DNA of 64,000 nt, taken from the NCBI GenBank assembly GCA_022828425.1, contig CP094685.1, positions 2,542,001 to 2,606,000 on the forward strand. Direction: 5' to 3'. The translations under genes were made by a program, and so were the position numbers. The stretch comes from Candidatus Thiothrix sulfatifontis. Lineage in GTDB: Bacteria > Pseudomonadota > Gammaproteobacteria > Thiotrichales > Thiotrichaceae. Positions 56,985 through 64,000 of the stretch are shown here, in pieces (the first letter of the stretch is position 1; each line of letters opens with the position of its first letter). Below the pieces are notes generated by a model that had not been told where the DNA came from, made no database searches, and worked only from the letters and a program-made list of their open reading frames with translations.

Positions 56985-57588
56985 GCTTTTTTCCCAATGC
57001 CCGCCACACAGTGAAAGGATCCAATAATGCGGTGGCCGCAGCCATCGTAAAAACTAGCCCGGCGAATGACCAAAAAGCAGCCCCTACAATCAACGTAGCC
57101 AAATCACCCAGTTTCACCACGGCTACCAGCACCCCTAGCATGAAGACTTCCAGCATTCCCCAAGGCTTAAATTCACGCATCCAACGGAATAAAAAAATTG
57201 CCATCTCCGGCTGCCAACGATAGCGCACAGTCAACACCACCACCAGCAGCGTCAGCAATTCAAACAAAGGAAAAACAATAATATTGAGAACAATTAACCC
57301 TGCTACGATCGGATAGCCCTGATTCCAAAACGCCAGACTCGCCCCCAGCAAATGCAGCTCTTGCTCTGCTCCCTGTGCGCGAAGACCTAACAAGGGGAAC
57401 CCATTCGTCAATACGAATAAAATTAGCCCGGCAATGGTTAGTGCCAGCACCGAATCCAACATGTTCGGGCGATTGCGGTATAGCACCGCCCCACAACGGC
57501 TGCAATTAGCGATTTTGCCCGACGCAATAATTCGGTAACGGTGTAATTGACCGCATTCTTGGCAGGCAATCGGCTCGGCTTCTGGCAT
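56977..57588 (-). CDS. pqiA: PqiA-type membrane protein, first half
   Basis: A 203-residue protein with a zinc ribbon (CQECGQLHRYR, CSRCGAVLY) and four helices, including FPLLGLRAQG and PWGMLEVFMLGVLVAVVKLG. With the next gene it makes up a complete PqiA. It is the first gene of the pqi operon. The split in two genes also occurs in some other proteobacteria. Confidence 0.92.
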   Translation of the reverse strand: MPEAEPIACQECGQLHRYRIIASGKIANCSRCGAVLYRNRPNMLDSVLALTIAGLILFVLTNGFPLLGLRAQGAEQELHLLGASLAFWNQGYPIVAGLIVLNIIVFPLFELLTLLVVVLTVRYRWQPEMAIFLFRWMREFKPWGMLEVFMLGVLVAVVKLGDLATLIVGAAFWSFAGLVFTMAAATALLDPFTVWRALGKKHG

Positions 57589-57627
57589 GATGATTAATGA
57601 TCAGCATAAAAATCTTGGTGTATTGTA

Positions 57628-58518
57628 TCATTCTTGCAATAGCCCAAGATACTTCAGCAACGCATCGCTCAACTTACCGGCTGCCACTTGATCAAATCCC
57701 GCAAACATTGGGTTGGTATTAATCTCCAAAAACTGCCATTCGCCGGTATGCGGATCGGTTTTGAAGTCTGCCGCAGCGAAATCCAGCCCCAAATGGTCTG
57801 ACAAGCAGGTGAGTTTTTCCACCAAATCAGCGGGAACCTCCACCTCGGTCATGCGGGTCGCGGATGACGTGCGATAATCCAACACATCGGAAACAATTTT
57901 GAACCCAAACCACGTATTGCCCACACGAAACACGCGGAGTTCCGGCTGTTCCAAACGCTGCTGCACAATCTGTGGGTAAGACAAACGGTTGTTCAAACGC
58001 TCTGCAAACGGTTCCAATGGCACACAATACGCTCCCCCTGTGACGGGCTTGGTAATCCACGCCCCGCTGTCACCTAACGCATTCATGGCAGGAATATCGT
58101 TGCTGACATAGGTTTGCGCCACCTTGAAACCTCGCTCCAGCGCCAAACGTAGCACATACGGCTTATTGACAGTACCGCACGACTGGAATCTGCGATTGCA
58201 CAAACGAATAGCCGGTGATGCCAGTAACCAACCGGAAACTGCCGCGTACCATTCGTGGGCAACAACATTATCTTGCGCATCCTTACTTTTTAGGTAAGCG
58301 AACACATCCTGACGAATAAAAGCAGCACTCACCGTCACCACCTCGCCCTCATTCAGCAATTGATTGCGCTGAATATCCCAATGCAAACGCGGCAAACCGG
58401 CTTGCCCAGTGAGCAGGCATTGCACAGGAATGCCATGCAATGCCGCGCGTTTCAACAACCGCATCAACTGTGGGTCGGTATCCCCCCCGGCAATCATCAA
58501 GCAGGTTGTTTGGATCAT
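57628..58518 (-). CDS. ATP-grasp family enzyme (peptide-ligase-like)
   Basis: A 296-residue protein of the RimK/MvdD-like ATP-grasp type. Visible are a Lys-bearing strand GAWITKPVTGGAYCVPLE and the metal/ATP-binding end LDFAAADFKTDPHTGEWQFLEINTNPMFAGFD, with D, E and N ligands. Such enzymes make peptide or ester bonds, for instance in microviridin-type peptides. Its start shares one base with the stop of the DUF6174-like gene (TAATG), so that protein is the first candidate for a substrate or partner. The reaction is inferred. Confidence 0.82.
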   Translation of the reverse strand: MIQTTCLMIAGGDTDPQLMRLLKRAALHGIPVQCLLTGQAGLPRLHWDIQRNQLLNEGEVVTVSAAFIRQDVFAYLKSKDAQDNVVAHEWYAAVSGWLLASPAIRLCNRRFQSCGTVNKPYVLRLALERGFKVAQTYVSNDIPAMNALGDSGAWITKPVTGGAYCVPLEPFAERLNNRLSYPQIVQQRLEQPELRVFRVGNTWFGFKIVSDVLDYRTSSATRMTEVEVPADLVEKLTCLSDHLGLDFAAADFKTDPHTGEWQFLEINTNPMFAGFDQVAAGKLSDALLKYLGLLQE

Positions 58519-59459
58519 TATTTAATCGGTAGTACTTGAGGTGGCAAGATTTCAGTAGGTGGGCAATAATTACCTTCTTCGCCACACGCCAGCGTCGTAA
58601 ACGTTGGCTCAGGCTGGAAATTGGAAATCGTGTAACCCATCTCCTCATCCGCTATTTGGAAACTTTGATCAATATAAATCGACGTTGGCAGACCGTATTG
58701 CTTGTCATAACTCACATCGACCTTAGCCGCACCGCTCTTGATGCCTTGCTCCACCAAATTAAACACACCGTCCGCATTCAAATTGTAAACAGACTGTTTA
58801 TTCGTCTTGCGATCATCCGGCAGCAGCTCACCCGTATCGGCATACGTAGCCTTAGCCACACTCCCATCGCGTACTTCAATATTAATTGGGCGGATAGCGT
58901 CACCACGGCAGAAGCAATTGCGTTGCAAGGTAAATGAATAATCTTGAATATCCAGCGAGTTCCACTTTTTGCGGTTCGCATCCAAGTGCTGCTGTGCATC
59001 TGAACCGCCAGTGCCACCGGCATTGATTGCTTTCACATCCTGCTGTGTCAATTTTTTCCGCGAAATTTCACCGCCTGTAATGCCGCCCGAAATAACCAGC
59101 GTATCGCCCGCGCTGAGCTTGCCGTCTTTCTTGCTGTCCAACACTTCGTAGCTCATTGCACTGCCAACATTGAAACGTTCGCGCACGGCTTTATCTTGTT
59201 GCGAGGTTAATTGCAACGGCTTCGGCTGTGGTTTGGTTGGCGGCTCAGTCGGCGGCAACTTGCAACTAATCAACTCAATCATGTTCATCACAAGCTTGAT
59301 TAGTGCCTCCTTATCGGCATGACTGCCGTTGCCAAACGGGTTGTTATCTGACTTGCTTTGAATGGACTTCACCGCATCGCCAAGCGCAGTGGTTACTGCT
59401 GTCAGTGTAGCGGTAGACTCGGTTGTTTTGGTTCCACTGCCCTGTGTTATGCCTGTCAT
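58518..59459 (-). CDS. DUF6174-like protein with EF-hand-like segment
   Basis: A 313-residue protein without signal peptide. The N-terminus (1-80) is Thr/Ser-rich and ends in a Pro-rich linker. A middle segment DSKKDGKLSAGDTLVISGG looks like a calcium loop. At about 165-240 a DUF6174-like domain starts W-x5-IQDYSFTLQRNCFCRGD and continues PINIEVRDGSVAKATYADTGE. A C-terminal tail has CGEEGNYCPP. The start at 59459 has AGGAG eight bases upstream; a longer frame is open but lacks one. Coupled to the ATP-grasp gene. Confidence 0.75.
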   Translation of the reverse strand: MTGITQGSGTKTTESTATLTAVTTALGDAVKSIQSKSDNNPFGNGSHADKEALIKLVMNMIELISCKLPPTEPPTKPQPKPLQLTSQQDKAVRERFNVGSAMSYEVLDSKKDGKLSAGDTLVISGGITGGEISRKKLTQQDVKAINAGGTGGSDAQQHLDANRKKWNSLDIQDYSFTLQRNCFCRGDAIRPINIEVRDGSVAKATYADTGELLPDDRKTNKQSVYNLNADGVFNLVEQGIKSGAAKVDVSYDKQYGLPTSIYIDQSFQIADEEMGYTISNFQPEPTFTTLACGEEGNYCPPTEILPPQVLPIK

Positions 59460-59663
59460 CTTGAATTCTCCTGTGCTGGTGTGTATGCCTGATTTAGCGC
59501 TTACCATTTTTCACGTCCACACGCCAAGCACCGACCACCTTCGGACAAACAGACATTTTCTCCGTATGAGCGGTAAGGCTAGGCGCGACACTTGAACCCG
59601 TCGCCAATATGCTTTACAACACTGGTTAGTCTCGATTTTGCATCAACCGCTTTTGGAGGACAC

Positions 59664-61841
59664 ATGGCAACCCGCGAAGAACTCAGCCCACAAGCCGCCG
59701 CCTGCAACGACGCAGCCTCATACGCCGCCCTTGCTAAACAAGCTGCCGCCGCACCCGCCGATTTGGACTACGCCAAAGAATTACTGGCGAAAGGCGAATC
59801 CAACTGCTCCTTCCCCGCGCATTACGTCGCGGTTGCCGAAGGTTATGTAGCGACGGGTGATCATGACAAAGCCGCCGAACTGTACGACGAAGCCGCCAAT
59901 AGCTGCTTTGATGCCAAAGAAAAAGCCGAAACCGGCTATAGCATTGCCAAATTCCTCGGCGACCGCGACAAAGGCCGCGCCTTGTTAGAAGAAGCCATCA
60001 GCGAAACCACCAATACCACCGAATTGCTGTCTTACGCCGGTTACGTGCAAGACGCGCTGCAAGACAACGCCCTTGCCAACAAGCTGTTCGGCAAAGTCAC
60101 TGTCAACTGCAAAAGCATTGCCGACTACCAGAAACTCGCGACCGACATTAAAAACAGCGGCAACCCCACCACCGCACTGATGGTCTTCAAAAAAGCTGCA
60201 CCCTCCAGCAGCGAAACGGCCGATGTCGTCACTTTCGCGAAAGGTTTGAAAGACCTGTTCGGCGATGACAAAGAGGTTGCCGCAACGTTGGCTGATGCCG
60301 AAAGTAACTGCATGTTCCCCGCGCAATTCGTGGTGCTCGCAGGCGGTTTCATGAACCTGCTCGGCGATAAAGACAAAGCCGAAGACTTACTGGAACAAGG
60401 CAAAAACTTCGCGATGAGCGGTGAAGAAAATCTCGACCTTGCCACGGGTTACGCCAACTTGCTGGGCGACCAAGCCACCGCTAAAGACATGTACGGCGTT
60501 GCCCTGAACGAATTCAGCGGCAAAGAAGACTTGCTGAAACTCGCCAGTGCCGTTGCCGCCAACATGGATGACAAAACCATTGCAGGCAAAGCTTACGACA
60601 AACTCGCCAGCAAACTCAGCACGCCTACCGATTTGGCAATGTTGGCAAAAGCCGTCAACGATAACCTCGGTGACAAAGACCGCGTTGCCAGCATTTACGC
60701 TGCTGCGGAAAGCAAAGCCACTAACGCTGCCGCCTTGGTATCACTCGCAGGCGAAGTCAACGCCAACCTGCAAGACCCTGCCAAAACCAACGCGCTGTAC
60801 GCCAAAGCGGTGGACGCTTGCAAAGTTTACACTGACGCAACCAGCATCCTCGAAGCACTGGCGAAAAACCCAGCCGATGCCGCACTCGCCGCCACATCCC
60901 TGCAAAAAGCACTGGAGCTGACCGACACCAACGCACAAGTATTAGATGTAGCGCAACGCGCCCAAAAACTGACACCGGGCGACGCTACTGTCGTCATCCA
61001 AGCCCTCGACAAAGCCGAAGCCAACGTCAGCTCCCTCGACGAAATGCGCAAACTCGCAAACGCATCCAAGCAATTGCTGGCGGATGATGCCGAGCGCAAC
61101 GACCGCATTAGCGGGAAACTGCTCAAGCGTGAAGCCAGCCAAGCGCGTTACACCGAATTCCAAAATCAGGAAAAAACCCTGACGCGCCCCAACCAATTCA
61201 TTGCACTGGCAAACGCGGTGGTCGAAGAACTGGAAGACACGTCCTACGCCAGCCAATTGCTGACCACGGCGGAAGAAAAGATGCAGCAAGCAGGCACCTT
61301 CAGCTTCGCCGCTTATCAGCCGCTAATCGTCGCGGTTGGCAATCTGGTGAAAGACAAAGCATGGCTGGCACGCTTGCTGGATCTAGCCGCCACCCATAGC
61401 AATACGTTTGCAGCCGTGCGCAACCTCGGCGAAACCGTCAGCAAGCAACTCAGCGACACCGAATTTGGCAAAACTTGGACACAACAATTCTACGCCGCAC
61501 AACTGGCAAAGCTGGATGCCAGCAACGCCAGCACTTTCGAGTACAACAAACTCGCCAAAGCCGTGAAAGAGCATTTGGATGACGACGCGCAAGCACAAAT
61601 GATTTTGGATAAAGGCGAAGCCAAAGCTCAAAACCATTTCCACTTTGCGTACATGGCAGAACTGGCGCAAAAATGGGGCAATAGCAGCAAAGCCGAAAGC
61701 TTGTACGCCAAAGCCACCGCCGCGTGCCAAGATGCCAGCCAGCAACGTGAATTGGCGGATTTGATGCGTAAAGCGGGCGTGGTTAGCACACTGGCGCAAG
61801 CCGCAACGCCAAGTCAGGGTGGCAAAGGCATTTACTGGTAA
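59664..61841 (+). CDS. Large helical-repeat protein, unknown
   Basis: A 725-residue, Ala/Lys/Asp-rich protein made almost wholly of helical hairpins of about 33-36 residues (examples: YVATGDHDKAAELYDEAA, LLGDKDKAEDLLEQGK, NLGDKDRVASIYAAAE). The pattern is TPR/SEL1-like with poor match to the exact TPR consensus. There is no signal peptide. GGAGGA precedes the ATG. The C1A protease gene follows 40 bases later, so they likely work together; the ATP-grasp pair is divergent. Confidence 0.8.
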   Translation: MATREELSPQAAACNDAASYAALAKQAAAAPADLDYAKELLAKGESNCSFPAHYVAVAEGYVATGDHDKAAELYDEAANSCFDAKEKAETGYSIAKFLGDRDKGRALLEEAISETTNTTELLSYAGYVQDALQDNALANKLFGKVTVNCKSIADYQKLATDIKNSGNPTTALMVFKKAAPSSSETADVVTFAKGLKDLFGDDKEVAATLADAESNCMFPAQFVVLAGGFMNLLGDKDKAEDLLEQGKNFAMSGEENLDLATGYANLLGDQATAKDMYGVALNEFSGKEDLLKLASAVAANMDDKTIAGKAYDKLASKLSTPTDLAMLAKAVNDNLGDKDRVASIYAAAESKATNAAALVSLAGEVNANLQDPAKTNALYAKAVDACKVYTDATSILEALAKNPADAALAATSLQKALELTDTNAQVLDVAQRAQKLTPGDATVVIQALDKAEANVSSLDEMRKLANASKQLLADDAERNDRISGKLLKREASQARYTEFQNQEKTLTRPNQFIALANAVVEELEDTSYASQLLTTAEEKMQQAGTFSFAAYQPLIVAVGNLVKDKAWLARLLDLAATHSNTFAAVRNLGETVSKQLSDTEFGKTWTQQFYAAQLAKLDASNASTFEYNKLAKAVKEHLDDDAQAQMILDKGEAKAQNHFHFAYMAELAQKWGNSSKAESLYAKATAACQDASQQRELADLMRKAGVVSTLAQAATPSQGGKGIYW

Positions 61842-61881
61842 ACAGCATGATGAACACATTGTGCCGTGAGGCATTGCGCTC

Positions 61882-63258
61882 ATGAAACCCCGTAGCCATC
61901 GAATTGGCGGCTGCCGGGTTGGGGCTGTCCCCACGGATGCCAAACGCCGTAAAATTGGCCGTTCTGCCGCGAAACCGTTGCCCGCTAAAGTTGACCTACG
62001 TCCGTATTTGACTGAGGTTGAGGAACAAGTGGGCAACAGTTGCGTGGCAAATGCGTGCGCGGGTGCGTATGAATACTTGGCTAAACGTCATTTGGGGGAA
62101 TCCGCTGATGTCAGTCGCTTGTTTATTTATTACAACGCTCGCTATGAAGACGATGACATCGAGAATGACGACGGCACATCCATGCAGTCGGCGATTGAAG
62201 GATTAAAGAAGTACGGTGCGTGCCACGAAAATTTGTGGCCTAACGACACAGACTACATTACCGAAGAACCGGCGGCGGAAGCCTATGAACACGCCGCCAA
62301 TTTCAAAATCGCTGAAGCCGAATACGTCGAAACAGATTTGGATTTGTATCGTCACACCTTGGCAGAAGGCTATCCCATTGCGTTTTGTCTGAACACTTTC
62401 TCTTCGTTTGATGAAGCAACCGACAACCGTGGGCGCGTCCCCTTACCAAAAAAGACCGAGCAGGTACGCGAAGAACACGGCTGGCACGCCATGCTTTGTG
62501 TTGGCTATTTAGACAAAGATAAGATGTTCATCGTGCGTAATTCCTGGGGAAATGCATGGGGGGATCGTGGCTATTGCTACATTCCCTATAAATATGTGAT
62601 TCACGCTGAACTCAACGGACATGATACTTGGGTCGTCAAAGCGGTTGAGGACTTGGATTTTAATGCTGACATTGAATCCGAAGATGACAGCTCTTACTTT
62701 GCCGAAGATGGCGCAATCCAACTGTTCGATTTCTATGTTGCCACGGACGCGGTTGAGGATTTTTCTACAGCATTGGAGGCATTGTGTGAACAATATGCCA
62801 ATGCGGAAGCCTTCTATTTTGACTACGAAGAAAGTGAAGAAGATGGCGTCACCTACGCCATTATCAGCAACTTCGACATCTCGTTGGATGACCCTGAAAC
62901 GTTCTTGGAAGCGCTGGATACGTTGTGCAACGAATGGGCAGACGCTGAAAATTACGCTTTCAGCATAGAAGGTTACGACGATGACGATAGCGAAGCCGCC
63001 GCCGCACTGACGTTAAGTGATTTCTATATCTACACCGACAACGCTGAAACCGTCGCCGCAAAAATTGAAAAATTATGCGCCAAACACACGACTGACGATG
63101 ATTACACGCTTGAATGGGAAGAGAGCGAGGATGAAAACGGTGCTTACCTTGGATTTTCAACCTTTGAAATCACGCCAAATGATGAAGAAGCATTTTTAGC
63201 CGCACTGGAAACACTTTGCGAAAAACTGTCCAACGATAACGGTTATAACTGGGAATAA
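61882..63258 (+). CDS. Papain-type (C1A) cysteine protease with acidic repeat domain
   Basis: A 458-residue protein. The protease domain (about 35-250) has VDLR-PYLTEVEEQ, catalytic C54 in QVGNSCVANA with oxyanion Q49, H202 in HGWHAML and N220 in VRNSWGNAWGDRGY. There is no signal peptide and little room for a propeptide, suggesting a cytosolic enzyme. Residues 275-455 contain four acidic repeats of about 45 residues (for example NFDISLDDPETFLEALDTLC), each with a conserved Cys. The helicase gene starts on its stop codon (TAATG). Confidence 0.87.
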   Translation: MKPRSHRIGGCRVGAVPTDAKRRKIGRSAAKPLPAKVDLRPYLTEVEEQVGNSCVANACAGAYEYLAKRHLGESADVSRLFIYYNARYEDDDIENDDGTSMQSAIEGLKKYGACHENLWPNDTDYITEEPAAEAYEHAANFKIAEAEYVETDLDLYRHTLAEGYPIAFCLNTFSSFDEATDNRGRVPLPKKTEQVREEHGWHAMLCVGYLDKDKMFIVRNSWGNAWGDRGYCYIPYKYVIHAELNGHDTWVVKAVEDLDFNADIESEDDSSYFAEDGAIQLFDFYVATDAVEDFSTALEALCEQYANAEAFYFDYEESEEDGVTYAIISNFDISLDDPETFLEALDTLCNEWADAENYAFSIEGYDDDDSEAAAALTLSDFYIYTDNAETVAAKIEKLCAKHTTDDDYTLEWEESEDENGAYLGFSTFEITPNDEEAFLAALETLCEKLSNDNGYNWE

Positions 63259-64000
63259 TGCAGATACTACTTTATAACGAACTGAATCCTGACAAAATCA
63301 CCGGCTTCCGCAAATGGCGCTCTTTCATCGAAGCCGATGATCTCAAGTCCGCTGACGTCAAAAAAATCGGTGACAACTTATACCGAGCGCGGCTCAACCG
63401 CAGCGACCGTTTGCTGCTGGCTTTTTACAACTACCAAGATCAACGTTACGCATTGGTGCTGGAATACCTCAAAAGCCACGATTACGCCGGTTCACGCTTC
63501 CTCAGTCACGGCGCGGTCATCGACGAAGACAAAATTCCCGCACTCGAACACGCCCCCGACGACACCCCCAACCTTGCTTACGTCAACACCCAACACGGGC
63601 GTTTCAATCTGTTGGATAAAATCATTTCGTTTGACGACACCCAGCAAGCCGTTTTCGAGCTACCGCCACCGCTGGTGATCATTGGTTCGGCAGGCAGTGG
63701 CAAAACCGCTTTGACGCTGGAAAAGCTCAAAGCCTGCCCCGGCGATGTCTTATACGTCACCCTATCGCCGTATCTGGTGAAAAATTCCCGCGACCTGTAT
63801 TACGCCCACGGCTACGAAAACGCGCAACAACACGTCGATTTCCTCTCCTTCCAAGAATTTCTCGAAAGCATCCAAGTCCCAGGCGGCAAACCGCTTCATT
63901 TCCGCGAATTTGCGCAGTGGTTCAGCCGTTTACCGCGCACGCCCATTAAAGATGCACACAAATTGTTCGAGGAATTCAAAGGGGTCATTACCGGCCCTTC
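63258..64000 (+). CDS. RelE-like/UvrD-type helicase (cut by window edge)
   Basis: The frame is open from ATG 63258 to the right edge (247 codons). Residues 35-80 (KIGDNLYRARLNRSDRLLLAFY, ALVLEYLKSHDY) resemble a RelE/ParE toxin fold. From about 125 a superfamily 1 helicase begins: FDDTQQAVFELPPPLVIIGSAGSGKT (Q motif and Walker A). The motor core and its end lie outside the window. The start overlaps the protease stop, so the two proteins are made together. Confidence 0.8.
   Translation, partial: MQILLYNELNPDKITGFRKWRSFIEADDLKSADVKKIGDNLYRARLNRSDRLLLAFYNYQDQRYALVLEYLKSHDYAGSRFLSHGAVIDEDKIPALEHAPDDTPNLAYVNTQHGRFNLLDKIISFDDTQQAVFELPPPLVIIGSAGSGKTALTLEKLKACPGDVLYVTLSPYLVKNSRDLYYAHGYENAQQHVDFLSFQEFLESIQVPGGKPLHFREFAQWFSRLPRTPIKDAHKLFEEFKGVITGP

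Overview
The window looks like a chromosomal segment of a gammaproteobacterium close to Thiothrix and its relatives (sulfur-oxidising, probably autotrophic or mixotrophic). This rests on gene content: ftsK/trxB/aat, bioH-bioC, a carbonic anhydrase plus SulP block, a complete methylcitrate cycle of the AcnD/PrpF type, a glycine-riboswitch gcvTHP operon, and accessory genes shared with cyanobacteria such as xisH/xisI. The placement is inference; no rRNA or tRNA gene was seen in the window.

Layout. 1-4.1 kb: the 5' part of ftsK (minus) divergent from trxB-aat-yceH. 3.6-9.2 kb (minus): a small exported protein, pepN, a Nudix protein, a membrane-anchored protein, a double-CDGSH protein and bioC. 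9.2-11.8 kb: the bioH-bioC junction is split by an AT-rich cassette flanked by two diverged copies of the bioH 3' end. 11.8-13.6 kb: a coiled-coil membrane protein and plsY. 13.6-22.1 kb: an inorganic-carbon block with a sigma54-type response regulator and histidine kinase, a beta carbonic anhydrase, a putative iota carbonic anhydrase and two SulP transporters. The block shares a 17-bp dyad operator that recurs at near-identical positions before three genes, and it has one near-perfect -24/-12 promoter. 22.1-24.6 kb: recD and galU. 24.8-33.4 kb: a GntR regulator and prpB-prpC-acnD-prpF-prpE for propionate use.

33.4-48.3 kb is an accessory and defence-rich region. It holds a DUF1016 nuclease, a type I restriction system whose hsdMS and hsdR are separated by toxin-antitoxin remnants, an OXR-like/esterase fusion, xisH/xisI, a broken antitoxin-like gene, and an uncharacterised AAA ATPase + TPR gene pair whose TPR units are six 120-bp DNA repeats. 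A palindromic repeat with core CTTCGACTMCGCTCAG is scattered from 35.9 to 52.9 kb. It sits inside genes in frame (hsdM, hsdR, gcvP), forms the 3' end of a DUF433 gene, and lies inside the glycine riboswitch. 48.4-53.0 kb: gcvP, gcvH and gcvT behind a tandem glycine riboswitch with terminator. 53.1-57.6 kb: a small repeat protein, a YceI protein and a pqiABC transport operon with PqiA split in two. 57.6-64 kb: an unusual cluster with an ATP-grasp enzyme coupled to a DUF6174-like protein, and divergently a 725-residue helical-repeat protein, a papain-type protease with four C-terminal repeats, and a helicase with a RelE-like N-terminus that runs off the right edge.

Best candidates for new biology: the carbon-uptake regulon and its shared operator, the AAA-TPR pair, the ATP-grasp/protease cluster, the bioH-restoring cassette and the gene-invading palindromic repeat.
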